Shown in pieces: positions 24,574 through 32,994 of a stretch of DNA of 64,000 bases (its first letter is position 1; each line of letters opens with the position of its first letter). Where the stretch lies: assembly GCA_032160545.1 (NCBI GenBank), contig JAVHVN010000001.1, positions 4,589 through 68,588 of the forward strand, given 5' to 3'. The DNA comes from DATGFB01 sp032160545 (GTDB lineage Bacteria; Actinomycetota; Actinomycetes; Mycobacteriales; Jatrophihabitantaceae). The translations under genes were made by a program, and so were the position numbers. Under the pieces are notes generated by a model that saw only the letters and a list, made by a program, of their open reading frames with translations, did not search any database and was not told where the DNA came from.

Positions 24574-25592
24574 CCGCGGGTCACCGCCTGGTCGTGCGGC
24601 TCGACTCGATGGGCGACGTGCTCGTCAGCGGGCCGGCCGTGCGCGCGGTCGCCAACGGGGCGGCCCGGGTCAGCGTTCTCGCCGGCCGGCTCGGAGCCGC
24701 CGCTGCCGGGCTGCTGCCGGGTGTCGACGGCGTGATCAGCTGGGACTGCCCGTGGATCGCGGCCGACCCGGCCGGCGTCGACCCGGGCGAGCTCCACGCC
24801 GTGATCGAGGCGATCCGTGCCGCGCAGGTCGACCAGGCACTCGTGCTGACGTCGTTCCACCAGAGCGCGCTGCCGACCGCGCTCGTCCTGCGCCTTGCCG
24901 GCGTCCCGCGCATCGCCGCGATGAGCGTCGACTACCCGGGCAGCCTCGTGGACGTCCGCATCGAGCCGCCGCCGGACGCGCCCGAGCCCGAGCGCATGCT
25001 CGCCGTCGCGGGCGCCGCCGGCTATGCCCTGCCTGCGGGCGACGACGGCAGGCTGCGAGTGCTGCTGCCGCTCGATCGTGACCTCGACCTTCCGCCCCGT
25101 TACGTCGTGGTCCATCCCGGGGTCGCCGCCCCGGCACGCGGGTACCCGCTCGATCAGTGGCGGGGCGTCGTCGCCGCGCTGACCACTGCCGGCCACCGCG
25201 TGGTCGTCACCGGTTCGACCTCCGAGGTCGCCCTCACGGCGCAGGTCGCGGCGGCCGCTCCGGGAACACTCGACCTCGGTGGCGCGCTGGACCTGGCCGG
25301 GCTCGGCGTCGCGCTGCACCGGGCCGAGGCGGTGATCGTCGCCAACACCGGGCCCGCTCACCTGGCCGCGGCCGTCGGCACCCCGATCGTCTCGCTGTTC
25401 GCTCCGGTCGTCCCGGCCGTGTGCTGGGCGCCGTACGGCGTGCCGGCCGTCGTGCTCGGCGACCAGTCCGCGCCGTGCCGCGGGACCAGAGCGCGGGTAT
25501 GCCCCGTCGAAGGGCACCCGTGCCTCGCATCGGTGAGCCCGCAGGACGTCGTCGCTGCTCTCGACCGGCTGCCTGACGGGGTATCGGCATGA
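24570..25592 (+). CDS. Family 9 glycosyltransferase (heptosyltransferase family)
   Basis: GT9 enzymes (WaaC/WaaF type) use ADP-heptose. The 340-residue GT-B protein has the N-terminal VRLDSMGDVLVSGPAVRAV and the donor-site motifs VVHPGVAAPARGYPLDQW and NTGPAHLAAAVGTPIVSLFAPVVP. Near the end, a stretch with three spaced cysteines (PCRGTRARVCPVEGHPC) resembles the cysteine-rich end of some GT9 members. In Gram-negatives these build the LPS core; here no LPS is expected, so another glycan must be the acceptor. Confidence 0.87.
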   Translation: MTAGHRLVVRLDSMGDVLVSGPAVRAVANGAARVSVLAGRLGAAAAGLLPGVDGVISWDCPWIAADPAGVDPGELHAVIEAIRAAQVDQALVLTSFHQSALPTALVLRLAGVPRIAAMSVDYPGSLVDVRIEPPPDAPEPERMLAVAGAAGYALPAGDDGRLRVLLPLDRDLDLPPRYVVVHPGVAAPARGYPLDQWRGVVAALTTAGHRVVVTGSTSEVALTAQVAAAAPGTLDLGGALDLAGLGVALHRAEAVIVANTGPAHLAAAVGTPIVSLFAPVVPAVCWAPYGVPAVVLGDQSAPCRGTRARVCPVEGHPCLASVSPQDVVAALDRLPDGVSA

Positions 25593-26548
25593 CCGCCCGT
25601 GCGCTGCGGCTGCTGGTGTGGCACGTCCACGGCAGCTGGACGACCGCGTTCGTCCAGGGCTCGCACACCTATTACCTGCCGGTGACGCCTGACCGCGGGC
25701 CGGACGGGCTCGGTCGCGCCCGCACCTGGGACTGGCCGGCCACCGCCGTCGAGCGGACCCCCGAGCAGCTGCGCGACGAGCCGATCGACGCGGTCGTCCT
25801 GCAACGAATGGACGAGCTGCCGCTCGTCGAGCGGTGGACGGGCCGTCGCCCGGGCAGGGACGTGCCGGCGGTGTTCGTGGAACACAACGCACCCGAACCG
25901 CACCCGGTGCGCAGCCGGCATCCGCTCGCCGACCGCGACGACATACCGCTGGTGCACGTCACCAATTTCAACGAGCTCTTCTGGGACAGCGGTCGCGCGC
26001 CGACAACCGTTATCGAGCACGGTGTGCTCGACCCCGGCGAGCAGTACACCGGCGAGCTGCCGCGTGCCGCGGTCGTCAGCAACGAGCCGGGCCGCCGTGG
26101 CCGGATGGTCGGTGCCGATCTGCTCGGCGGCTTGAGTGCAGTGGCGCCCATCGACCTCTTCGGCATGCCGGACCTGCCCGACACGCCGGGGATCACCCAG
26201 CTGGGCGACGTGCCCCAGGCGCGGATGCACGCGGAGCTGGCGCGCCGCCGCGTCTACCTGCACACCGCGCGATGGACCTCGCTCGGCCTGTCGCTCATCG
26301 AGGCGATGCAGCTCGGCATGCCGGTCATCGGCGTCGCGAGCACCGAGGCCGGCGAGGCGGTCCCACCCGGCGCCGGCGTCATCTCTACCCGCATGCAGCG
26401 GCTGCAGGCCGCTGTGCGCATGTTCGTGGACGAGCCGGAGGCCGCCCGCCTGGCCGGCAAGGCGGCCCGTGCGCACGCCCTGGGCCGCTACTCGCTCGCA
26501 CGCTTCCTCGCCGACTGGGACCGGCTGCTCGACGAGGTGACCCGATGA
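25589..26548 (+). CDS. GT-B fold glycosyltransferase (GT4-like)
   Basis: The 319-residue protein has an unusual N-terminal domain (LVWHVHGSWTTAFVQGSHTYYLPV, VVLQRMDELPLVERWTG). The C-terminal half is GT4-like, with RRVYLHTARWTSLGLSLIEAMQLGMPVIGVASTEAGEAV, the acidic pair that binds the donor nucleotide sugar. The N-terminal WHVHGSW pattern recurs in actinobacterial heptose-type clusters as far as I recall. Donor unknown. It overlaps the preceding GT9 by four bases and is followed by the only gap in the operon, 34 bases. Confidence 0.8.
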   Translation: MTARALRLLVWHVHGSWTTAFVQGSHTYYLPVTPDRGPDGLGRARTWDWPATAVERTPEQLRDEPIDAVVLQRMDELPLVERWTGRRPGRDVPAVFVEHNAPEPHPVRSRHPLADRDDIPLVHVTNFNELFWDSGRAPTTVIEHGVLDPGEQYTGELPRAAVVSNEPGRRGRMVGADLLGGLSAVAPIDLFGMPDLPDTPGITQLGDVPQARMHAELARRRVYLHTARWTSLGLSLIEAMQLGMPVIGVASTEAGEAVPPGAGVISTRMQRLQAAVRMFVDEPEAARLAGKAARAHALGRYSLARFLADWDRLLDEVTR

Positions 26549-26582
26549 CCGCCCGAGACCGAGGACAGGAGCAGGTGACGCC

Positions 26583-27824
26583 ATGAAGATCGCGATGGTC
26601 TCCGAGCACGCGAGCCCTCTTGCAGCGATCGGCGGTGTCGATGCGGGTGGCCAGAACGTGCATGTCGCGGCGCTCGCGTCGGCGCTCGCCGACCGGGGTC
26701 ACCGCGTGACCGTGTTCACCCGCCGTGACGGCACCGAGCTGCCCGAACGGGTGCGGATGCGCCGCAACGTGGTGGTCGAGCACCTGGACGCGGGGCCGCC
26801 GCGACCGATCGGCAAGGACCACCTCCGCGAGTTCGTCCCAGAGCTGGCGCGTGATCTCGCCGCTCGCCTCGATCGCCTGCAGCCGGCCGTCGTCCACGGG
26901 CACTTCTGGATGAGCGGGCTGGCCGCCGTCCAGGCCGCGCGCGATCTGGACGTCGCGGTCGTGCAGACCTTCCACGCGCTCGGCTCGGTGAAGAAGCGCA
27001 TGCAGGGCGCTGCCGACACCAGCCCGCGGTCGCGGCTCGAGGACGAGCGCGGCGTGGCCCGCGACGTCGACCGGATCGTCGCGTCGTGCACCGACGAGGT
27101 GCGCGAGCTCATGGCCATGGGCGCGCACTTCGCCCGCATCGACGTGGTTCCCTCAGGTGTCGACACCTCGCGGTTCCGGCCCGACGGGGTGGTGGCGCCG
27201 CGTACTCGCCGGCCTCGCCTGCTGGTCGTCGGCCGCCTCGTGCCGCGCAAGGGCGTCGACGACGCGATCGCCACGCTGCGGCCCTTGCCCGACGCCGAGC
27301 TGGTGGTGGCCGGCGGCCCTGACGCCCGTGAGCTCGCCGGCGACGCGGAGGCGCGGCGGCTGCAAGCCCTCGCCGAGCAGTTCGGTGTCGCGGGCCGGGT
27401 GCGCATGGTCGGACAGGTGCCTCACACGGACCTTCCGGCGCTGATCCGCTCGGCCGACGTGGTGCTCTGTCTGCCGTGGTACGAGCCGTTCGGGATCGTC
27501 GCGCTCGAGGCGATGGCGTGCGGCGTGCCGGTCGTGGGCACCGCAGTGGGCGGGCTGCTCGACACGGTGCAGGACGGACGCACGGGCGCGCTGCTGCCGC
27601 CCCGGCAGCCCGAGGCGGCGGCGCGTGCGGTGGCCGAGTTGCTCGCGGACGACGAGCGGCGCCGCCAGTTCGGTGCGGCAGGCCGCCTGCGCGCGACGAA
27701 GTACACGTGGGACCGCGTCGCGGCCATGACCGAGCGGACCTACCTGCGCGCCGTCGACCAGGCCTCCGCCGCGCCCGCCGTTCGGCACCCGGGGTTCAAC
27801 GTCTCGCAGGAGTCCGTCGGATGA
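26583..27824 (+). CDS. Family 4 glycosyltransferase
   Basis: The 413-residue retaining GT-B enzyme opens with MVSEHASPLAAIGGVDAGGQNVHVAALASAL, the GGQN-type acceptor/donor loop of the sucrose-synthase/MshA branch. It then shows VVGRLVPRKGVDDAIATL and EPFGIVALEAMACGVPVVGTAVGG, with the E(x7)E motif. It is not MshA itself, because the mycothiol-specific residues cannot be confirmed here. The ATG follows AGGAGCAGGTGACGCC. Its stop overlaps the next gene as ATGA. Confidence 0.87.
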   Translation: MKIAMVSEHASPLAAIGGVDAGGQNVHVAALASALADRGHRVTVFTRRDGTELPERVRMRRNVVVEHLDAGPPRPIGKDHLREFVPELARDLAARLDRLQPAVVHGHFWMSGLAAVQAARDLDVAVVQTFHALGSVKKRMQGAADTSPRSRLEDERGVARDVDRIVASCTDEVRELMAMGAHFARIDVVPSGVDTSRFRPDGVVAPRTRRPRLLVVGRLVPRKGVDDAIATLRPLPDAELVVAGGPDARELAGDAEARRLQALAEQFGVAGRVRMVGQVPHTDLPALIRSADVVLCLPWYEPFGIVALEAMACGVPVVGTAVGGLLDTVQDGRTGALLPPRQPEAAARAVAELLADDERRRQFGAAGRLRATKYTWDRVAAMTERTYLRAVDQASAAPAVRHPGFNVSQESVG

Positions 27825-29215
27825 GCACCGTCGAGCCCGTCACGCGGATGCGCGGCCCGATCGTGGTGCTCGGCGACGTGCTGCTCGATGTCGACGTGCT
27901 CGCCACGGCCGAGCGACTCTGCCCGGACGGCCCCGCCCCGGTCCTCGACGAGCAACGGCGGGTCGTCCGGCCGGGCGGTGCCGCGCTGGCCGCGTTGCTC
28001 GCGGCAGTCGACGGCTCCCGCGAGGTGGTGCTCGTCGCGCCGCTCGCCGACGACACCGCGGCGAGGCAGCTGGGCGCGTTGCTCGACCCTCGGATCCGGT
28101 TCGTCGCACTGGCCGCGCTCGGCGAAACGGCCGTCAAGACCCGGCTGCGCGCGGGCGGGCATACGGTCGCCCGCCTCGACAGCGGCGGCGATCTCGACAT
28201 CGTCGACGTGCCCGCCGAGATCGCCGGCCTGCTCGGCGGGGCCGCGGCCGTCCTGGTCAGCGACTACGGCACCGGAGCCACCAGGGACGAGCGGGTCCGC
28301 GCCCTGCTCGCCGAGGTCGCTGTACACGTGCCCGTCGTCTGGGACCCGCATCCGCACGGGGGAGAACCGGTTGCGGGTGTCGCGCTCGTGACACCCAATG
28401 CCGCCGAGGCGGCGAGGGCCGCCGGCCTCGGGAGCGGGCTGGCCGGCGCGCACCGGGCCGCCGAGATCCTCGTTGCCCGGTGGTGCGCGCGCTCGGTCGC
28501 GGTGACGCTCGGCGAGCGAGGAGCACTGCTCTGCCTCGGCCCCGACACGGGCGAACTGGTGCCGGCGCCCGCCGCGGTCGAGGGCGACGCATGCGGTGCC
28601 GGGGACTGCTTCGCGGCGACGGCGGCAAGCGCCATGGCCGCCGGTGCGCTGCCGAGCGAGGCGGTTGCGAACGCGGTCGCAGCGGCGACCCGGTACGTCG
28701 CCGCGGGTGCCGTGGCCGGGCTCGCCCGCCGTACCGGGGGATGCACCACGGACGAGCGGCGCGATGCCGAGTCCGCTGCTGAGCTGGTGGCGCGGGTGCG
28801 TTCGGCCGGCGGCACCGTGGTCGCCACGGGCGGCTGCTTCGACCTGCTCCATGCCGGTCACGTCGCGACGCTGGCCGCCGCCCGGTCGCTGGGCGACTGC
28901 CTGGTCGTCTGCCTGAACTCCGACGCGTCGGTGCGGCGACTGAAGGGTGCGCCGCGTCCGCTGCAGCCCGCGGCGGATCGGGCCCGCGTGCTGGCGGCAC
29001 TGCGGGCCGTCGACGCGGTGGTCGTCTTCGAGCAGGACACCCCCGAGCAGGTGCTGCGCGACGTGCGCCCGGACGTCTGGGTCAAGGGCGGGGACTACAG
29101 CGGTGACCGGCTGCCCGAGGCGGACGTTGTTCGCAGCTGGGGCGGTGAGGTGATCACCGTCGGATACCTCGGCGGCCGCTCGACCTCGGAGCTCGTCGAC
29201 CTGGCCCGGCAGTGA
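27821..29215 (+). CDS. hldE: HldE-like heptose kinase / heptose-1-phosphate nucleotidyltransferase fusion
   Basis: This is a bifunctional activating enzyme of 464 residues. Residues 1-310 form a PfkB/ribokinase domain (VLGDVLLDVDVL, then the catalytic base in EGDACGAGDCFAA). Residues 325-464 form a cytidylyltransferase-fold domain (GGCFDLLHAGH with HxGH, NSDASVRRLKG, VWVKGGDYSGDRLPE, GRSTSELV). In E. coli HldE these phosphorylate heptose-7-phosphate and make ADP-heptose. The kinase motif CPDGPAPVL replaces the usual SPEAPVPV. Partners GmhA and GmhB are not in the window. Confidence 0.86.
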   Translation: MSTVEPVTRMRGPIVVLGDVLLDVDVLATAERLCPDGPAPVLDEQRRVVRPGGAALAALLAAVDGSREVVLVAPLADDTAARQLGALLDPRIRFVALAALGETAVKTRLRAGGHTVARLDSGGDLDIVDVPAEIAGLLGGAAAVLVSDYGTGATRDERVRALLAEVAVHVPVVWDPHPHGGEPVAGVALVTPNAAEAARAAGLGSGLAGAHRAAEILVARWCARSVAVTLGERGALLCLGPDTGELVPAPAAVEGDACGAGDCFAATAASAMAAGALPSEAVANAVAAATRYVAAGAVAGLARRTGGCTTDERRDAESAAELVARVRSAGGTVVATGGCFDLLHAGHVATLAAARSLGDCLVVCLNSDASVRRLKGAPRPLQPAADRARVLAALRAVDAVVVFEQDTPEQVLRDVRPDVWVKGGDYSGDRLPEADVVRSWGGEVITVGYLGGRSTSELVDLARQ

Positions 29216-30180
29216 CGGACGCACGACCGACCGTGCTCGTGCTGCGGGCACTCGGCCTCGGCGATCTGCTCACCGGCCTGCCGGCACTGCGCCTCGTGCG
29301 TGCCGCGCTGCCCCGCCACCGGGTCGTGCTCGCAACACCCGACCGTTATGCGCCGATCGCGCGACTGTCGGGGATCGTCGACGCAACGGTGCACGGCCAC
29401 GAACTCGAGCCGCTGCGCGATCCGCCCGCCCGGCCCGAACTGGCGATCGACCTGCACGGCAACGGCCCGCAGAGCCGAGCGCTGCTCGGCGCGGCCGGCC
29501 CCGGACGGCTCGTCGCGTTCGGCAATGACGGGATCGAGTGGCGCACGGACGAGCACGAGGTCACCCGGTGGTGCCGGCTCATCCGCGACGGGCTGCACCT
29601 GACGCACGCGCCGGACCCGCCGGTGCGCGGGTCGCTGCCGGTACCCGCAGCGGACGTGCCGCGCGGTGCGACGGTCCTGCACTGTGGAGCGAAGTCGGGC
29701 TCGCGGCGGTGGCCGCCGGAGCGGCTGGCGGCACTGGCGATGCTGCTCGGCAATCGCGGGCACGACGTCGTGATCACCGGCGGGCCCGGCGAGGGGCACC
29801 TGGCGCACGCGATCGCCGCGGCGGCTGGCGCCGGCGTGCAGTGCGGTCTCGACGTCCTGCAGTTGCTCGCGCTCGTCGCGCACGCCCGGCTGGTCGTCAG
29901 CGGCGACACCGGAGTCGCCCATGTCGCGTCGGTCTACGGCACGCCGTCGGTCGTCCTGTTCGGGCCGGTCGCCCCTGCCCTGTGGGGTCCACCGGCCGAC
30001 CGAAGGCACCAGGTGCTCTGGCACGGCGACGGCACCGGCGACCCGCACGGCGACGGCACAGATCCGGCCCTGCTGCGCATCTCGGTCGCAGAGGTGATGT
30101 GCGCGTGCGAGCGCGCGATCGCGGTCGGCGTCAGCACGCTCGCCCGCGGCGCCTCAGGGCACGTCCCCGTCGCGCCCTAG
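29212..30180 (+). CDS. Second family 9 glycosyltransferase
   Basis: This is the last gene of the operon, 322 residues, joined to hldE by a GTGA overlap. It has the GT9 start VLRALGLGDLLTGLPALRLVRAALP, the central LHCGAKSGSRRWPPERLAALA and the donor-site GDTGVAHVASVYGTPSVVLFGPVAPALWGPP. It is only distantly like the first GT9, so the two probably add successive residues. Its TAG stop shares a CTAG with the stop of the convergent GH5 gene. Confidence 0.86.
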   Translation: MTDARPTVLVLRALGLGDLLTGLPALRLVRAALPRHRVVLATPDRYAPIARLSGIVDATVHGHELEPLRDPPARPELAIDLHGNGPQSRALLGAAGPGRLVAFGNDGIEWRTDEHEVTRWCRLIRDGLHLTHAPDPPVRGSLPVPAADVPRGATVLHCGAKSGSRRWPPERLAALAMLLGNRGHDVVITGGPGEGHLAHAIAAAAGAGVQCGLDVLQLLALVAHARLVVSGDTGVAHVASVYGTPSVVLFGPVAPALWGPPADRRHQVLWHGDGTGDPHGDGTDPALLRISVAEVMCACERAIAVGVSTLARGASGHVPVAP

Positions 30181-31685
30181 CCGGACGGGCCGACGCTGAC
30201 TGTCACCGTGGTCGCGCCCGGGAGCGAACGGACGCGTAGCAGCGCTGCGTCCGGCGGTGAGACGACGGTCGCTCCCGAGACCGTCACCGAGTACCCGGCC
30301 GGGAACTGGAGCGCAGGCGCGGCGATCACCGTCTCCGACCCCGCGGGGAACCGCTGCAGCGGGGCGCCGGCCTTCACCGTCGAGTAACTCAGCGAGAACA
30401 CCCCACCGGTGAACGACCACGACGACGGCGTGCCCGCGACGAGCTGCGGGTACGGCTCGGCGAGCGCGTGCAGCGTGCTGCTCACCACGTTCGCGCCGGT
30501 CGGCGGCAGGGCCGGGTCGAGGACGAGCGCCTGCCCGGCGGAGTCCTGGCTGGTCTTGTCGTTGCCGCTATATGCCCACTCGAGCCAGCCGAGCCTGTTC
30601 CGGTCGGCGAGCTGCACGACCGAAGACAGGTTCACGACATCGCGCGTCGCGCCGAACTCGGTGAGCAGCCACGGCAGGCCGTGCGAGTTCGCGTACGCCC
30701 GGTTGCCGCCGATCGTGAGCTGGTCGAGCAGCGGGCACGGCGCAGTGCCCAGGCCGATCTCGGCCGTACTGCAGTAGTCGTGGAACGACCAGCCGATGTT
30801 CGCGTCCGCGATGTCGCCAACCGCACTCGAGTCGACCTGCGCGTTGAGGACGTTGGGTTCGATCCACACCGTGGTGGTGGGGTCGGCCGTCCTGATCGCG
30901 CTGACGACCTTGCGGTAGAACCGGGTCATCGTCGACTCGAACACCGGGCAGCTGATGACCGGCGCGAGGCACTGTTCCCACAGCGTGCCGGGCCACGGCT
31001 CGTTGATCACCTCGTAGCCCACGACGTCGGGACGCGCTGCGAACCGCTGCGCGACGTGCCGCCACGCCCCGGCGTAGTGGTCTTGCAGGCCGACACCGTC
31101 CGGCGCCTTCAGGTTGAGCCAGAACGCGTCCCACGCGTGGTCCTCGGCGAGGTTGCCGAAGTAGTTCCACGGGAAGCCGAGCGCCGGGTTGGGCAGCCCG
31201 AGATCGTGCACCGCCCAGGCCGGCGCGCCCTCGCCCTGGAACCTCTCGTTGTAGAGGTCCTGGTGGAAGTCGAGCAGCGACACGATGCCATGCGCGGCCA
31301 GCGTGTCGACGGTCGCGGCGATCGAGTCGAGGTACGCATCGTCGTACACACCGGGCGACGGCTCGACCGCGGCCCAGATGACGCCGATCCGCATCGCGTC
31401 GAAACCGTTGTCCTGCAGGAACTGCGCGTCGTCCGCGCCGAAGCCGGGAGTCGACGGTGCGTACGGCGGCACCTTGTAGACCTGGTTCAGCCCGTGCAGG
31501 ACGACGGCACGCCCCTGCGGATCCGTGAGGGACAGGCCGCTGTGGCCGAATGGCCCGCTCACCGCGCCGGCGACGGGTGCGGCCGACGCGGCGGGGCTGA
31601 GGGCGGCAGTCACCGCGAGCGTCACCGCGCCTGCCGCCGCGAGTGCGAGTGCCGCCCGCACGCGACTGGTGCCCGTGGTCCGCAT
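30177..31685 (-). CDS. Secreted GH5 glycoside hydrolase (endoglycoceramidase-like)
   Basis: The 502-residue protein has a Sec signal peptide (basic start, hydrophobic core, cut near PAASAAP at about 36). A TIM-barrel GH5 domain follows: LHGLNQVYKVPPY, DAMRIGVIWAAVEPSPG, LLDFHQDLYNERF, acid/base Glu in YEVINEPWPG and nucleophile Glu in LLTEFGAT. A C-terminal beta-sandwich (about 400-502) follows. The HQDLYNERF loop resembles endoglycosylceramidases, which cut glycan from lipid; activity on the glycan of this locus is inference. ATG 31685 follows GGGAGGAG. Confidence 0.87.
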   Translation of the reverse strand: MRTTGTSRVRAALALAAAGAVTLAVTAALSPAASAAPVAGAVSGPFGHSGLSLTDPQGRAVVLHGLNQVYKVPPYAPSTPGFGADDAQFLQDNGFDAMRIGVIWAAVEPSPGVYDDAYLDSIAATVDTLAAHGIVSLLDFHQDLYNERFQGEGAPAWAVHDLGLPNPALGFPWNYFGNLAEDHAWDAFWLNLKAPDGVGLQDHYAGAWRHVAQRFAARPDVVGYEVINEPWPGTLWEQCLAPVISCPVFESTMTRFYRKVVSAIRTADPTTTVWIEPNVLNAQVDSSAVGDIADANIGWSFHDYCSTAEIGLGTAPCPLLDQLTIGGNRAYANSHGLPWLLTEFGATRDVVNLSSVVQLADRNRLGWLEWAYSGNDKTSQDSAGQALVLDPALPPTGANVVSSTLHALAEPYPQLVAGTPSSWSFTGGVFSLSYSTVKAGAPLQRFPAGSETVIAAPALQFPAGYSVTVSGATVVSPPDAALLRVRSLPGATTVTVSVGPSG

Positions 31686-31789
31686 GCCGTCTCCTCCCGA
31701 GTGCCGACGCGCCGAAGCATGGCAGCGACGCGGACCCGTCGCCTGCCGAAACGGTTTCGGGGCGCGCCGCGGCGGATAGACCAACGGCC

Positions 31790-32782
31790 ATGGCGCTCAC
31801 TGTCGCGATCACCGGCCCCACCGGCGAGATCGGCATCTCTGCCGTCGAGGCTCTGGAGCGATCACCCGAGGTCGGCCGTGTCGTGGGCATGGCGCGGCGC
31901 GCGTTCGACCCGGCCGAGCGAGGCTGGCACAAGACCGAGTACCGGCAGGGCGACATCCTCGACCGGCAGGCTGTGAACGCGCTCGTCGCGGATGCCGACG
32001 TCGTAGTGCATCTCGCGTACCTGATCATGGGATCGCGTGACGAGAGCCGCCGCATCAACCTCGCAGGCACGCGCAACGTGGTCGAGGCGACGGTGCAGTC
32101 GGCCCGGCCGACGCGGCTGGTCTACACCTCGTCGGTCGCGGCCTACGGTTACCACGACGACAACCCGGTGCCGATCACCGAGGACGTGCCGCCGCGTGGA
32201 TCGCCCGAGCACTACTACTCGCAGCAGAAGGCCGAGTGCGAGGCACTGCTGGCCGAGACCACCGCAGGCTCCGAGCTCGAGGTCTTCGTCCTGCGCCCTT
32301 GCATCGTCGCCGGCCCGAAGGCCACCGCGCTCGCCGACTCGATGCCGTGGCGGCGGGCGGGGGAGAAGCTCCCGGCAGTGCTGCGCAAGGCGCTCGCGGC
32401 GGTGCCGCTCGTCCGGCCGGTGCTGCCCGACCCCGGCGTGCCCGTGCAGCTCGTCCATCACGACGACGTCGCCACCGCGATCGTCCTGGCGGCGACCGGT
32501 GCCGGCGCACCCGGCGCGTACAACCTCGCCGGCGACGGGACCATCACGGTGAGTGACCTGGCGAGGGCGCTCGGTGCCGTCCCGGTGCGGGTACCGCACG
32601 CGGGCGCCGTCGCGCTGTCGTCGGCGCTCGCGAGACTGCCGAAGGTGCCTGCCGCCGCCGAGTGGCTGCACGTCGCGCGCAGCCCGGTCGTCATGGACAC
32701 CGCGAAGGCCAGGCGCGATCTCGGGTGGCGCCCCGCGTACACGAGCAGGCAGACGCTCGAGTCGATGGCCGCCGCGCTGTGA
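31790..32782 (+). CDS. NAD-dependent epimerase/dehydratase (extended SDR)
   Basis: The 330-residue Rossmann-fold protein has the glycine-rich NAD(P) motif ITGPTGEIG at 8-16, the Asp-containing second strand (QGDILD), VVHLAYLI, the catalytic Ser in YTSSVAAYG and the YxxxK pair in YYSQQK. This family acts on nucleotide sugars or other small molecules. The rest resembles general NAD-dependent epimerases rather than a named sugar enzyme. It is divergent from GH5 and lies beside the glycan locus; a functional link is possible but unproven. Confidence 0.82.
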   Translation: MALTVAITGPTGEIGISAVEALERSPEVGRVVGMARRAFDPAERGWHKTEYRQGDILDRQAVNALVADADVVVHLAYLIMGSRDESRRINLAGTRNVVEATVQSARPTRLVYTSSVAAYGYHDDNPVPITEDVPPRGSPEHYYSQQKAECEALLAETTAGSELEVFVLRPCIVAGPKATALADSMPWRRAGEKLPAVLRKALAAVPLVRPVLPDPGVPVQLVHHDDVATAIVLAATGAGAPGAYNLAGDGTITVSDLARALGAVPVRVPHAGAVALSSALARLPKVPAAAEWLHVARSPVVMDTAKARRDLGWRPAYTSRQTLESMAAAL

Positions 32783-32816
32783 CGGGCGCTGTGACGGGCG
32801 CTGTGACGCGCGCGAT
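32781..32816 (+). repeat. 12-base tandem repeat after the epimerase gene
   Basis: GACGGGCGCTGT occurs twice exactly (32781-32792, 32793-32804), followed by a diverged third copy. It starts within the epimerase stop codon. Confidence 0.7.
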
Positions 32817-32850
32817 GACGCAGCTGGTCCGGCGCGGCCGCGGGACAAGG

Positions 32851-32928
32851 TAGGCTCAGAGTTGCTGGCGGGCGTCCTTGCCCGCGTCGCAGCTCCATTC
32901 GATGCGTCGACCACTGGTCGACAGCGTC
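32851..32928 (+). promoter_or_regulatory. Helicase promoter and structured leader
   Basis: A TAGGCT -10 box (32851-32856) would start a leader of about 130 bases before the GTG at 32995. Within it, GTCGACCA-C-TGGTCGAC (32906-32922) is a perfect inverted repeat. The flanking GAUGC/GCGUC (32901-32905 with 32924-32928) extend the stem past one bulged base. Long structured leaders are common in DEAD-box helicase genes that control their own mRNA or respond to cold. Confidence 0.45.
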
Positions 32929-32994
32929 GGGCTCGTACCAGAACCGCCTTCGAAGCGATTGCCGGGACGCGCCGCTCTCTTCGAAGGAACCATC

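Noticed and set aside
24570..30180. Heptosyltransferase-like genes as a sign of LPS or Gram-negative origin
   Set aside because: GC content, overlaps, mycothiol and actinobacterial core genes surround the locus without a compositional break that I can see.
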